A stretch of DNA of 64,000 bases from NCBI GenBank assembly GCA_964649725.1, contig CAZYTM010000006.1, forward strand, positions 124,001 to 188,000, read 5' to 3'. Source of the DNA: CAZYTM01 sp964649725. GTDB taxonomy: Bacteria > Desulfobacterota > Desulfuromonadia > Geobacterales > Geobacteraceae. The notes under the pieces are model-generated. The model worked only from the letters and a program-made list of their open reading frames with translations. It was not told the DNA's origin and made no database searches. Each line of letters starts with the position of its first letter. Position 1 is the first letter of the stretch. Below are positions 49,032 through 58,086 of this stretch, one piece after another. The position numbers were made by a program, and so were the translations under genes.

Positions 49032-50153
49032 TTACTTGTTTTTTGTAGGGATTTTTGCCAAATCCAGCAAGATTGAAAGTTCGGCCTGGCAATTTAGATA
49101 ACAGCGGCTACAATCATTAGCCTTTACTCTAACACTACCGTACTTTTTCGACTTCCATATCTCGGCCAAAGTCTGGCCAGCCAGACTAATTGGCATATAT
49201 CTCCAGTTTGCCCATGGCAGGCAGGGATAGACACTTCCATAACAATCGACAACAAGCGAAGCATAGGCGGCATAACAAGAAAATGGAAATGGCTCGCCAG
49301 CAAAAGCACTTCTGAAGAGCTGCAAATGGGTTGAAGAGTTATCAATAATCTCTCTCTCCCCCTTGTTATCAGTTATCTCATCTATAAGCCTGGCAACCCT
49401 GTAATGGAAATCGCTGTCATAGATAAAATCGACCCCATGAGTCCCATCAAGTAACGGCTGACATGGCATCAACTCAATCCCGTCCACCCCTATTCTCCTG
49501 CTGTCAGTTATAATATTGTGAATATCATCAACGTTATATTTGCTAACCACCGTCAAGATCTTGATCCGTGTCTTTGCCTGCAGCTGATCTCTAACTTCGA
49601 GCAGATGTCTCAACGCATTATGTGCTTGGGCAAAACCCTCCTTGCCTTTGCGTATTCGGCCATGCACCTGTGCATTTGAACCATCAATTGAAACACAAAC
49701 AGAGTCAAGCCCTGAGCTGATTAGCTTTGCTGCCACTGCCGAACTGACCAGTATCCCATTGGTACTTAGTTGGCACAGCATCCCCCGTTTCTTGACATAG
49801 GAAATCAGTTCGTAAATATCTTCTCGGAGTAGCGGCTCTCCCCCTGTAAATGCAATTGCCTTGACACCTAACCTGGCAAATTCATCAATAATGGCGCAAA
49901 GTGATTCTTTATCCAACTCATCAATTGCTTTATCCGCTTGAGATCTTGCGATATTCTGCATATCACAGTAGAGACATCGCTGGTTACATCTGTATGTTAC
50001 TACTAGAATCCCCAGAAGTGGTCCGCAAAGTGGGATACCGATGATACTTGACGCTTTGATCAGCAATAATTGACTGCTTATCCTTGCAAGCATGGCTATA
50101 CTCTTCTGCCTGATCAACTTGCCAGCTAAATTGCTATATACTTTTCTAATCAT
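49032..50153 (-). CDS. Radical SAM/SPASM enzyme
   Basis: The 373-residue enzyme has an N-terminal hydrophobic lead-in, Cys56-x3-Cys60-x2-Cys63 (CNQRCLYC), GGEPLLREDI, and a SPASM-like tail (CYAAYASLVVDCYGSVYPCLPW and CSRCYLNCQ). It is outside the GeoRSP array and separated from it by the leader region. No PqqD-like gene is near. The AT-rich composition (compared with 28-31 kb) suggests a different origin from the envelope genes upstream. The substrate is unknown; modification of a surface sugar or lipid is plausible from the setting. Confidence 0.87.
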   Translation of the reverse strand: MIRKVYSNLAGKLIRQKSIAMLARISSQLLLIKASSIIGIPLCGPLLGILVVTYRCNQRCLYCDMQNIARSQADKAIDELDKESLCAIIDEFARLGVKAIAFTGGEPLLREDIYELISYVKKRGMLCQLSTNGILVSSAVAAKLISSGLDSVCVSIDGSNAQVHGRIRKGKEGFAQAHNALRHLLEVRDQLQAKTRIKILTVVSKYNVDDIHNIITDSRRIGVDGIELMPCQPLLDGTHGVDFIYDSDFHYRVARLIDEITDNKGEREIIDNSSTHLQLFRSAFAGEPFPFSCYAAYASLVVDCYGSVYPCLPWANWRYMPISLAGQTLAEIWKSKKYGSVRVKANDCSRCYLNCQAELSILLDLAKIPTKNK

Positions 50154-50364
50154 GATTATTCCAAATTACCCTGGTAAATAGAAAAAGAATCGGGTACCTG
50201 AATTGTATCTAAATCTTATTAGTTAGGAAAAGTTGAGCGACCATCTTCGGGACAAGGACAAAAATATAGTAGAATTCAAGACTCGTCGCAATTAAATGTA
50301 AAATTCACAATTTAATCGTCTGATTTAATTCGGCAATTAAACATCCCAAGACTCTATTTGTATT

Positions 50365-51537
50365 TCAAGGTTCTGGGAGTCTACTACAATTTGGTCTACT
50401 CGTTTTAAGGAACAATATTGAAAGCATAAATCCATTAAAAATGGCTTGACCAGAAATCGTGATCAGAGTGATTGCCAGTAAAATAAATCGCATGGCTACT
50501 CGATAATCAAGTTCTGGGATACCGTCTGCATAAAAATTCCTTATATAGACTCCGAAAACAGCTAATCCAGCTATACCAATCAATCCAGAAATAACAAGCA
50601 TTTTTTCAAGTGAATATTTTCTAAGCCTCTCTATAACTGGAGTTGTTGCGGGTATAATACCAATGAGATGCAAATAGATGTATGCCATTATACCTGTGAA
50701 AAGCACTTGAATGCCCAAAGTGGTCATAAAGGCAATGACCAAGATGATTTGTGTTTCTAGATTTGCTGGGCCAATATTCACAAAACCACATAGAATAAAC
50801 ATTCCACTGACTGATGCTACAGACACAAGCATAACCCCTGGATAAATAAATAACCATCTTGGAGCATGCAATATCATAAAACGAAGGTGCCGCCATCCAT
50901 CACGCCACCGCTGTAAGTGTGGTGGACGATTACGACCGTCTTTATAAAGAATTATAGGCACCTCCGTTATTTTCAGCTTATTCAGTTTACTCTTTATAAG
51001 CATTTCCGTTGCCCATTCCATCCCAGTAGTAACCAACCCAAGCCCATGAACTTTATCACGCTTGAACGCCCTCATCCCGCAATGGAAGTCACTAATGCGT
51101 ATATTAAACAGATACCTTCCAATAATTGTTAGTGCTGGATTACCAATAAAATGATTCAGAATTGGCATTGCATCAGGCATTATCTTGCCTTTAAATCGAG
51201 TCCCCATGCAGACATCAAACCCTTTCTCCAATTCAATTAACATAGGGTACGCTTCATCAAAGTGATAACTATCGTCGCTATCTCCCATGATAATGAATTC
51301 ACCTTCGGCGTTCTCGATGCCAAAAGTTAATGCAGCGCCATAACCTCGTGTTGGACAATTAATTACCTTTGCTCCAAGTTTCTCAGCGACTTCCTGACTT
51401 CCATCAGTTGATCCATTGTCTGATATTAGAACTTCGCCATCAATATTGTAAGTCTCTAGAAGATACTTAGCTCTATTAATACAGTTTGGCAGAGTAAGAA
51501 CTTCATTAAGACAAGGCATGAGTATTGATAGTTTCAT
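50365..51537 (-). CDS. GT2 glycosyltransferase with C-terminal membrane helices (DPM1-like)
   Basis: The 390-residue protein has a GT-A domain (LSILMPCLNEVLTLPNCI, ISDNGSTDGS, MGDSDDSYHF as the DxD region) and about four membrane helices in the last 150 residues. This is the plan of polyprenyl-phosphate sugar synthases, which make the lipid-linked sugars used by GT-C enzymes. That would supply donors for the large membrane proteins nearby. It is AT-rich and in an isolated position, with about 200 bases free on each side. Confidence 0.85.
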   Translation of the reverse strand: MKLSILMPCLNEVLTLPNCINRAKYLLETYNIDGEVLISDNGSTDGSQEVAEKLGAKVINCPTRGYGAALTFGIENAEGEFIIMGDSDDSYHFDEAYPMLIELEKGFDVCMGTRFKGKIMPDAMPILNHFIGNPALTIIGRYLFNIRISDFHCGMRAFKRDKVHGLGLVTTGMEWATEMLIKSKLNKLKITEVPIILYKDGRNRPPHLQRWRDGWRHLRFMILHAPRWLFIYPGVMLVSVASVSGMFILCGFVNIGPANLETQIILVIAFMTTLGIQVLFTGIMAYIYLHLIGIIPATTPVIERLRKYSLEKMLVISGLIGIAGLAVFGVYIRNFYADGIPELDYRVAMRFILLAITLITISGQAIFNGFMLSILFLKTSRPNCSRLPEP

Positions 51538-51727
51538 AAACCCCTCTACAAAATATTAGTTCAACATGGTTAAAACATTTAAACAACCCCATGTAATAAT
51601 AAAATATTCTTAGCCTCGTCGTTTAATATTGTGAATTATAAATTATAGTTACAGTCAAAAAATCCATGCCTGATTGGGTGAATCGATTATATAAAACAAA
51701 TTTATCCTGTGACATTTCAAAATCAGA

Positions 51728-53662
51728 CTAATTTTGTTTTTGCACCAAAGCCCTACGGACAACATTGAGATTTTCCAGTAAAACTGGATCATTCGAGTGA
51801 ATTTCAAGCCCCTTCAGTAAATACCTTTCTGCCTTCATCCGGTCACTTCGCGCCAGAGCTATTTGTGCCAAGGTAACGATTGTTGAGCGCGAATGTGGTG
51901 ACATTTTAAGTAACCTTAGAAAAGTTATTTCTGCTTGTTCCAGATTACCAGATTGCATCTGGAGTAGCCCAAGATTTTTTAAGGTAAACTGATTAGCCCA
52001 CTTATGACTGGCACGTTCAATTAGCAATAGACGAAGTTCGGGGTACAGATCCGCCTTGTCAAGAAAAAGAAAGAGATTTTCTACATTGGCATAACTGTCA
52101 ACACGCTCTACTAGAGATGCAATAACCGTTTTATCAATTCCCGGGGGCATAGCCGGATAGTCAGCCCGCAACCAGAATGAAGCGGCATAATCAAGATATA
52201 CCAGCCTCCATTGGTTATCCCTAGCAATTGTCGGCAATAAACCGCTAGCATCATTAGAACCATTTTCGATAAGTAACCCAATAAATCCGTACCTGCGCAA
52301 GAAATCAATCCAAAGTGCAGGCTGAATAGTTGCCTGATTAACTACTTCATATGCCTCCAATAAATCCTCGGCTCTATACACTTCTGTCCGGCAATCGAAA
52401 AAAGGTATCCGCCGGGGATAACCAAAATATTCATAGAATCCCCCCAGTGATTGGGAATTGTAGACCGGGCCGATAAAATTCAACTTATCAAGAAACTGAG
52501 GCAACGCCATTGGGACATAATCAGAAGATATACCAATACCAAACCTGTATGGTACCCAGTTTACTAGGTGATCAAAAGCGGGCTTTGGTGACCATACAAT
52601 CATGGCTACTGCAAGTACAACTCCTGTCGCAACCGCACAAAATTTACGGTAAAAAGATTTCTGCACCAGGAAAAGATATTCAGCAATAAGTGGAGTAGCA
52701 ACTATTGCAAACAAAGGCATATTTCTGATGCCTGTTAATGATACTGCCAGCATACCCACAGCAATCATGGTTCTGGCCAACGGCAACTCCCCCTTGCGGC
52801 TCCAGAGCATAGCCAACAAGGTAATGCACCATCCGACTAAAAGTAAGAAATAAAACCAGAATGCAGTGGTTGCTCGACTGGCAACCCCAAGGGGGTTTGA
52901 CATTTCATATATCAATTTGTACACTTTTGAACCTGCTGGGCTTGATTGAATCATCAGCAACCAGGCAAATTTCAGCCCATTCAGACCGAAGGGTGTTACC
53001 AAACAGCCAACTAGCACTGCACACATTAATATCCCTAGATTACGAACATCTTTATATTGCTTGCTCTGCCAACCATAGATGAGGGCCTCAATAAAATAAC
53101 TCCCCACTAGAAAGAGGCCTATGACATAAATACCATGACAGTTTGACCATACGACCTGTACTATCGCAATCATAATAATATCGGCACGTGAACTGTACCT
53201 GCCCTGCTGCAGCATGTAATAAAAGAAAGCTGCCGCCAGATAAGTGACCAGTTCAGGCCGAATTGTAAATCGCCCCTCGCAAGCCAAAGCTGTGATCAGT
53301 ACAAAAAGCCATGACCATTCAACAGAACTCCAGGCTCGGCAGGATGAATAAACGAACCTCAATATTAGGCACCAGAGAACTACCTGTATAGCTTGCAACC
53401 ACCAGAATCCGGCAAAACTATATCCTGCCGCCGTAATCACTTGAAAAAGCCATTGCGAATCATGATAAGGCCGCCCAAAACTCAACAGGCTGAAGTCGTC
53501 TACAGTCGGTAATACCCCGCTGCGGAGGATCTCCTTGCCTATAGCCATATGAAACCAGATATCACTTTCTGAGATTGTCCGGATGAGAAAGAACCCTATG
53601 GTAGCCGCTACCAACAGCCTGAGTAGAAGTATAAATGTCTTGTTCATGCTTGGTCTATTCAT
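51728..53662 (-). CDS. Large membrane protein with TPR-like tail
   Basis: The 644-residue protein has 10-12 membrane helices (about 10-380), then a soluble C-terminal domain with TPR-like repeats (NLGLLQMQSGNLEQAEITFLRLLKMSPHS, RMKAERYLLKGLEIHSNDP). The N-terminal loop has SESDIWFHMAIGKEILRSG and PYHDSQWLFQ, with acidic and aromatic residues as in GT-C enzymes. I call it a likely membrane glycosyltransferase without further proof. The ATG at 53662 has AGGT seven bases upstream. Confidence 0.6.
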   Translation of the reverse strand: MNRPSMNKTFILLLRLLVAATIGFFLIRTISESDIWFHMAIGKEILRSGVLPTVDDFSLLSFGRPYHDSQWLFQVITAAGYSFAGFWWLQAIQVVLWCLILRFVYSSCRAWSSVEWSWLFVLITALACEGRFTIRPELVTYLAAAFFYYMLQQGRYSSRADIIMIAIVQVVWSNCHGIYVIGLFLVGSYFIEALIYGWQSKQYKDVRNLGILMCAVLVGCLVTPFGLNGLKFAWLLMIQSSPAGSKVYKLIYEMSNPLGVASRATTAFWFYFLLLVGWCITLLAMLWSRKGELPLARTMIAVGMLAVSLTGIRNMPLFAIVATPLIAEYLFLVQKSFYRKFCAVATGVVLAVAMIVWSPKPAFDHLVNWVPYRFGIGISSDYVPMALPQFLDKLNFIGPVYNSQSLGGFYEYFGYPRRIPFFDCRTEVYRAEDLLEAYEVVNQATIQPALWIDFLRRYGFIGLLIENGSNDASGLLPTIARDNQWRLVYLDYAASFWLRADYPAMPPGIDKTVIASLVERVDSYANVENLFLFLDKADLYPELRLLLIERASHKWANQFTLKNLGLLQMQSGNLEQAEITFLRLLKMSPHSRSTIVTLAQIALARSDRMKAERYLLKGLEIHSNDPVLLENLNVVRRALVQKQN

Positions 53663-53897
53663 GCTGATACCTATACTAAATTATCTATATGGAAGCATGG
53701 CTTCCAATACGCAAATCCCGTTAAAATCAATAATCTATTTCAAATCAAATTTTTGCTATTGATTGAAAATAACGCAAGATGTTTATTCCCAACTATTACA
53801 ATCAGACCATTTTGTTTCCTTACAATACTTCAAATGCAATTTTAACTGACTTTTTTCTGAGCTTGCACACTCATATCAACTATGGCATCTAATTACT
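53663..53897. other. AT-rich intergenic stretch
   Basis: About 235 bases between the large membrane protein start and the small membrane ORF. The sequence is strongly AT-rich and should hold the promoter of the membrane protein gene. I see no gene or strong hairpin. Confidence 0.4.
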
Positions 53898-54035
53898 TTA
53901 CAGTAATTTATCGAATAACTTATCTACAAAGGGTTTGTTGATAAAGGTCAGGGCACCTATACATACAAGCATATCAATACCCCAATAAAGAATCCGGGTC
54001 AGGAATAATAGATTTATCTGTTGCAGACATTCCAT
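53898..54035 (-). CDS. Small hydrophobic protein, 45 residues
   Basis: An ATG at 54035 opens a frame that overlaps the GT2 stop by 22 bases and ends at TAA (53898). It reads MECLQQINLLFLTRILYWGI, then DMLVCIGALTFINKPFVDKL and FDKLL. The frame has a helix-forming hydrophobic core with a charged end. Small membrane proteins are common after GT2 genes. There is no clear ribosome site, so expression by coupling to the GT2 gene is assumed. Unrecognised. Confidence 0.4.
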   Translation of the reverse strand: MECLQQINLLFLTRILYWGIDMLVCIGALTFINKPFVDKLFDKLL

Positions 54036-54796
54036 TTATTACGCTTATTTCTTCGAAAAAAGAACTTTTCCAACCAGACGTACATACATATAAAAAGATA
54101 TCTCCCCCCCATCTCTTTGATTTTAAGTTTCGACTCACCGGTCTTCCGATTACGCCAGAAAATTGGAATTACTGTCCAGCTGAAGCCTCTGACAATTGCC
54201 TTTAGTGGAAGTTCAACGGTAAAGTTGAAATGTGGAGCTATCAAGGGGCGACAACCATCTATAACCTCACGTCTATAAGCTTTGAAGCCATTGGTGATGT
54301 CGTTAAATCTCATGCCGAACAAAAACATGAGAAAATTATTGGCAAGACGGTTAAGAATAAATTTGAGCAGAGGATAGTCAATGACCCCCCCACCTTCGAT
54401 AAATCTGCTGCCGAAAACACAATCATAACCCTTCAGCAATTCTTGCCAATAGCGAACTACATCCCGGCAGTCATCTGATTCATCAGCCATCATTATAACT
54501 ACGGCATCTCCTGCCATTCGATCGAGTCCGTAAATGATAGCCCTACCAAAGCCGTTGTGACCAGGGTTTTGCAATGGCCGAAGTTCAGAAATGCTATTCT
54601 TAAGCTCCTGAAGTAGCTCCCAGGTCCGGTCTGTGCTGCCGTCGTCTACCACAACTATTTCATATGGGATGTCATGGCGGCTAAGCTCATCGGCCAATTT
54701 TTCGATAGTAGATAAAATGCAAGACTCTTCATTCTGTGCCGGTATGACAACCGACAAGAGTTGCAGCTTTCTTCTGTCGTTAGCATTACTGCTCAT
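54014..54796 (-). CDS. GT2 glycosyltransferase (DPM1-like)
   Basis: The 260-residue GT-A protein has LSVVIPAQNEESCILSTIEKL, VVDDGSTDRTWELL (metal and nucleotide sites), then MMADESDD (the DxD region) and FGSRFIEGG. It matches the polyprenyl-phosphate mannose/glucose synthase group without the extra helices. The ATG at 54796 overlaps the preceding stop (ATGA), so translation is coupled to the epimerase gene. A longer frame to 54817 has a GTG start and is less likely. Confidence 0.87.
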   Translation of the reverse strand: MSSNANDRRKLQLLSVVIPAQNEESCILSTIEKLADELSRHDIPYEIVVVDDGSTDRTWELLQELKNSISELRPLQNPGHNGFGRAIIYGLDRMAGDAVVIMMADESDDCRDVVRYWQELLKGYDCVFGSRFIEGGGVIDYPLLKFILNRLANNFLMFLFGMRFNDITNGFKAYRREVIDGCRPLIAPHFNFTVELPLKAIVRGFSWTVIPIFWRNRKTGESKLKIKEMGGRYLFICMYVWLEKFFFRRNKRNKWNVCNR

Positions 54797-55863
54797 CTGC
54801 TCCCTGCTAGCTCGCACCAGTCTGGATTCTTTTCGGCATGAGCAGCGATCTCATCGAAAATCTCCCGCAGAGATATCTGTGGCTGCCATTCCCATACCTT
54901 GGATGCAAGTGCTGCATCCATAACCAGCCATGGTATGTCAAATCTGCGCGGTTCTTGAATTGAACTAACATTGTGTGGGCCAAACCGCTCCTCACACCAA
55001 CTGCTCAACTGCGCTAGAGAGACGGAATTCCTCTGTCCGCCACCTATGTTCACCAATCGAATTTGTTGCTTGCCATCTGCACCGGTCTGCTTTCTAAGAA
55101 GTTGAATCAGATCACGAGGATGAAAAAAGTCACGAACCTGGCTCCCGCTGCCGCCAAAACCGAAATAAGAAAGAGGGAAATGTCGAAGCCAGCTGTTGAT
55201 CCAGAAGGAGAAAATCCCTTGATCTGCACGTCCGAACTGGCCAGCTCCTGCCATATTGCCGCAGCGGTTGATACATACAGGGAAAGCAAAAGCCTCACCA
55301 TATTCAAGTGCAAGAAGTTCAGATGAAAGTTTGGCGCTGCCGTAGAGTGATAGCGGTGGAGTTGTGCTGAAAGCCTCATTTACTCCGTTACAGCTTAGAC
55401 CGGTCGGCAACTCCTTCTTGAAGTCGAGACAATATGCATTTCCTTCAAGTCTGACCGGTACTCCGGAGAGTGCGGCAATAGAATAGACTCTGCTGGAACT
55501 GAGCATGATGAATCCGGCACGATGACGTTTGCAGTATTCCAAAACATTTACAGTCCCCAGCAGGTTGTGCTCCATGACTTGACGGCTGCTGTTATGGCCA
55601 TCTATCCCAGCAACTACACTCGGATTTGCTGCAGCATCAATCACCCAATCAACAGCTGGTAGTTCTTCAAGATCAGCAGCCATTCGGATGTCACCATGAA
55701 TCAGCCTTATACCAAGCCGTTGCAGAGAAGATCGGTTTACTTCGCTCCCTGGTCTGGAGAAATTATCTATCCCATAAATTACAATACTACTCTCTGTTTC
55801 GATCCATGATCTTGCCAGAGTGCTCCCCACGAAACCGCAGATACCGGTAATAAGAATCTTCAT
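54793..55863 (-). CDS. CDP-paratose/tyvelose 2-epimerase-like NAD-dependent epimerase
   Basis: The 356-residue extended SDR has ITGICGFVGSTLA (NAD site), GIDNFSRPGSEVNRSSL, ANPSVVAGIDGHNSSRQ, LSSSRVYSI and the Tyr-x3-Lys pair YGSAK. GIDNFSRPGSE and NPSVVAG are typical of the CDP-paratose 2-epimerase (tyvelose) group, which works on dideoxy sugars bound to CDP. No CDP-glucose 4,6-dehydratase lies in this window, so the real substrate may differ. It overlaps the GT2 gene by four bases. Confidence 0.78.
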   Translation of the reverse strand: MKILITGICGFVGSTLARSWIETESSIVIYGIDNFSRPGSEVNRSSLQRLGIRLIHGDIRMAADLEELPAVDWVIDAAANPSVVAGIDGHNSSRQVMEHNLLGTVNVLEYCKRHRAGFIMLSSSRVYSIAALSGVPVRLEGNAYCLDFKKELPTGLSCNGVNEAFSTTPPLSLYGSAKLSSELLALEYGEAFAFPVCINRCGNMAGAGQFGRADQGIFSFWINSWLRHFPLSYFGFGGSGSQVRDFFHPRDLIQLLRKQTGADGKQQIRLVNIGGGQRNSVSLAQLSSWCEERFGPHNVSSIQEPRRFDIPWLVMDAALASKVWEWQPQISLREIFDEIAAHAEKNPDWCELAGSR

Positions 55864-55877
55864 CTTGTTATTCCTTG

Positions 55878-56948
55878 TCAGACCAAGAGCCCAGCAGTCA
55901 ATCTCTCCTGCCAGGAGTTAACAACCTCAGCAACAGTTACTCTTAGAGGTTTAGAAATCTGCCACTCTGGGTAGTGGCTATTTATCTTAGCCAGATCACT
56001 GTAATAACAGATGTGATCGCCAATCCTGTTCTCTTCAACATAGCGATAATTTTGCTTAACACCACTCAACTCCGACACCAGTTCAATCGCCTCGATAATC
56101 GAACAGGAGTTATTCTTCCCTCCACCCAGATTATAGACCTCTGCCAACCGCGGCGAAAGGAAGAAAGCGTATATGAATCTGGCCAGATCCTCAGCATGGA
56201 TATTGTCCCGGACCTGCTTCCCCTTGTATCCGAAGATTTTATATTCACGACCGGTCAGATTGCATCTGGCAAGATAACTCAAAAAACCGTGCAGCTCGAC
56301 ACCATTCTGGCTTGGGCCGGTAACGCAGCCACAGCGAAGGCAACAGGTCGGCATGTCAAAATAGCGGCCATACTCCTGCACCATTATGTCAGCTGCCAGT
56401 TTTGAGGACCCAAATGGTGAATGAGTGCTCTGGTCAATGGCAAATTTCTCGCTAATACCATTGGCAAACAGAGTGTCAGCAAAGTCCCAGCGGGTTTCTT
56501 TCTCCTGCAGCGGAATACTGTTCGGCAGATCGCCATAGACCTTGTTGGTGGAGAGATGGATGAATGGAGCCTCTGGACAAGACTGACGGGCTGCTTCCAG
56601 CAAGTTCATGGTGCCGCCTGCATTGATGTCGAAATCATCAAAGGGGATATCTGCAGCGCGATCATGGGAAGGCTGTGCCGCTGCATGTATAATACCTGCC
56701 GGCTTCAGTTTCTTGACCAGCCCTAATATCCCCTGTCTATCCCGAATATCCAGGTCGTAGTGAGTATAGTTAGCCAAACTCGCTTCCAACTGCTTCCGCC
56801 GCCAATGGCCATCCCCCTCCTGGCCGAAAAAAACAGCACGCATCCCATTGTCGATACCATGCAGATGAAAACCTTGCCCATGAAAGAAACTTACAACCTC
56901 TGAACCGATCAGCCCCGATGAGCCGGTAACTAGAATTGATTTCACCAT
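55878..56948 (-). CDS. NAD-dependent epimerase, CDP-paratose/tyvelose-type
   Basis: The 356-residue protein has VTGSSGLIGSEVV, GIDNGMRAVFFGQEGDGHW, AAAQPSHDRAADIPFDDFDIN and LSTNKVYGD. In place of the usual Tyr-x3-Lys it has PFGSSK, as in some members of this group (Phe at the Tyr position). Other typical blocks are GCVTGPSQNGVELHGFL and IFGYKGKQVRDNIHAEDLARF. It is 14 bases upstream of the other epimerase. The two could act in sequence on a nucleotide-linked deoxy sugar. Confidence 0.78.
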   Translation of the reverse strand: MVKSILVTGSSGLIGSEVVSFFHGQGFHLHGIDNGMRAVFFGQEGDGHWRRKQLEASLANYTHYDLDIRDRQGILGLVKKLKPAGIIHAAAQPSHDRAADIPFDDFDINAGGTMNLLEAARQSCPEAPFIHLSTNKVYGDLPNSIPLQEKETRWDFADTLFANGISEKFAIDQSTHSPFGSSKLAADIMVQEYGRYFDMPTCCLRCGCVTGPSQNGVELHGFLSYLARCNLTGREYKIFGYKGKQVRDNIHAEDLARFIYAFFLSPRLAEVYNLGGGKNNSCSIIEAIELVSELSGVKQNYRYVEENRIGDHICYYSDLAKINSHYPEWQISKPLRVTVAEVVNSWQERLTAGLLV

Positions 56949-56985
56949 GTCCCTTTACTCTGCCGAATCTTTATCGATCAAGGTA

Positions 56986-58086
56986 TCAATCTCCTAATCT
57001 TTTCCTGTATTCCAACTGCAGCCATGTCCAGAGCAACCGCGGATAGGTGCGCCAGTTGAAGATAATATTGTTCATAATCGCGCATTCCCAAGTGCAGCAG
57101 CAATTACCAGACCTGATATCCGTCTTGAGCAATTCACCTTGTGCAGAAAAAAGCATTTTTTTCAGATCAAAATCATTGTCGCGCAGATTCCCGAAACTTG
57201 CCTGTAAAACCTCGCACGGCTTTACCTCTCCTGTTTCAGTAACTACTATGACGCTTTGCCCCGCCATACATGGATAAATCAACTTCTTATTTATTACCGT
57301 CTCTGCCACTATCTGCGGTGCCAGGAAATCCAGTGCCCGGCGCCAAGTCGCCAAAGGGAAATTATCATAGTATTTGCTTATGAACTTTTTTTGGCGCAGA
57401 TAATTAACTGTCGTCAGATAATCCCTGCAGTCAATATTCTTTGCATTTTTATCAAAAGTATCACCACGGACATAAGAGACATAATAACCATCTATCGCAT
57501 AGTTATCAAACAGATAATCCGCCAGTCCCCTAATATTCAGCTGATTATAAAAGTTAAAGCAAGAATTGACCGTTATGTTCAATCTTGCATGTTTTGCCTT
57601 TTCAGCTTGCAGCATACGTAAGGTTGCAAGGGCCTGTGCATGACTACCTGGTACCCCACGGAGTAAATCGTGCACATCAGTAGTGCCATCTATGGAAACC
57701 GACACATTAATCTCCACAGAAGGATTACTGCTAGCGACTTGCACAGCGATGTCCCTTATTTTTTCAGAGTTGTAGCCATTTGTATGCAAAACAATATGAT
57801 CAGTCTGATTGTTGATGCAAAAAGTTGAAATTATTTCGGCAATATCGTTGCGTAGAGTCGGTTCACCTCCGGTTATTGAGAGAAATTTTACCTGTCCCAT
57901 TTTTCTGGAAATCTTCTCTATTTCAGCCAAAGTCAATTCATTGCTAATATCTGCGGAACGACTGTTCTGCCAGTAGAAACAGTGACGGCAGATTGCATTA
58001 CAGCGAGCCGTAACAAATAGAATCAGATGGCTTGGATACTTGTTAAATCTGAACTTCATCGCTTTTAGATAGTTTGTAAGAATCAT
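56986..58086 (-). CDS. Radical SAM/SPASM enzyme
   Basis: The 366-residue enzyme has Cys29-x3-Cys33-x2-Cys36 (CNAICRHC), GGEPTLRNDI, and a SPASM-like region (CMAGQSVIVVTETGEVKPCEV and CCCTWECAI). The ATG at 58086 overlaps the stop of the upstream GT2 gene. It precedes the two epimerases by 37 bases, so it may work on the same sugar. A longer frame to 58101 is less likely. Confidence 0.87.
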   Translation of the reverse strand: MILTNYLKAMKFRFNKYPSHLILFVTARCNAICRHCFYWQNSRSADISNELTLAEIEKISRKMGQVKFLSITGGEPTLRNDIAEIISTFCINNQTDHIVLHTNGYNSEKIRDIAVQVASSNPSVEINVSVSIDGTTDVHDLLRGVPGSHAQALATLRMLQAEKAKHARLNITVNSCFNFYNQLNIRGLADYLFDNYAIDGYYVSYVRGDTFDKNAKNIDCRDYLTTVNYLRQKKFISKYYDNFPLATWRRALDFLAPQIVAETVINKKLIYPCMAGQSVIVVTETGEVKPCEVLQASFGNLRDNDFDLKKMLFSAQGELLKTDIRSGNCCCTWECAIMNNIIFNWRTYPRLLWTWLQLEYRKRLGD

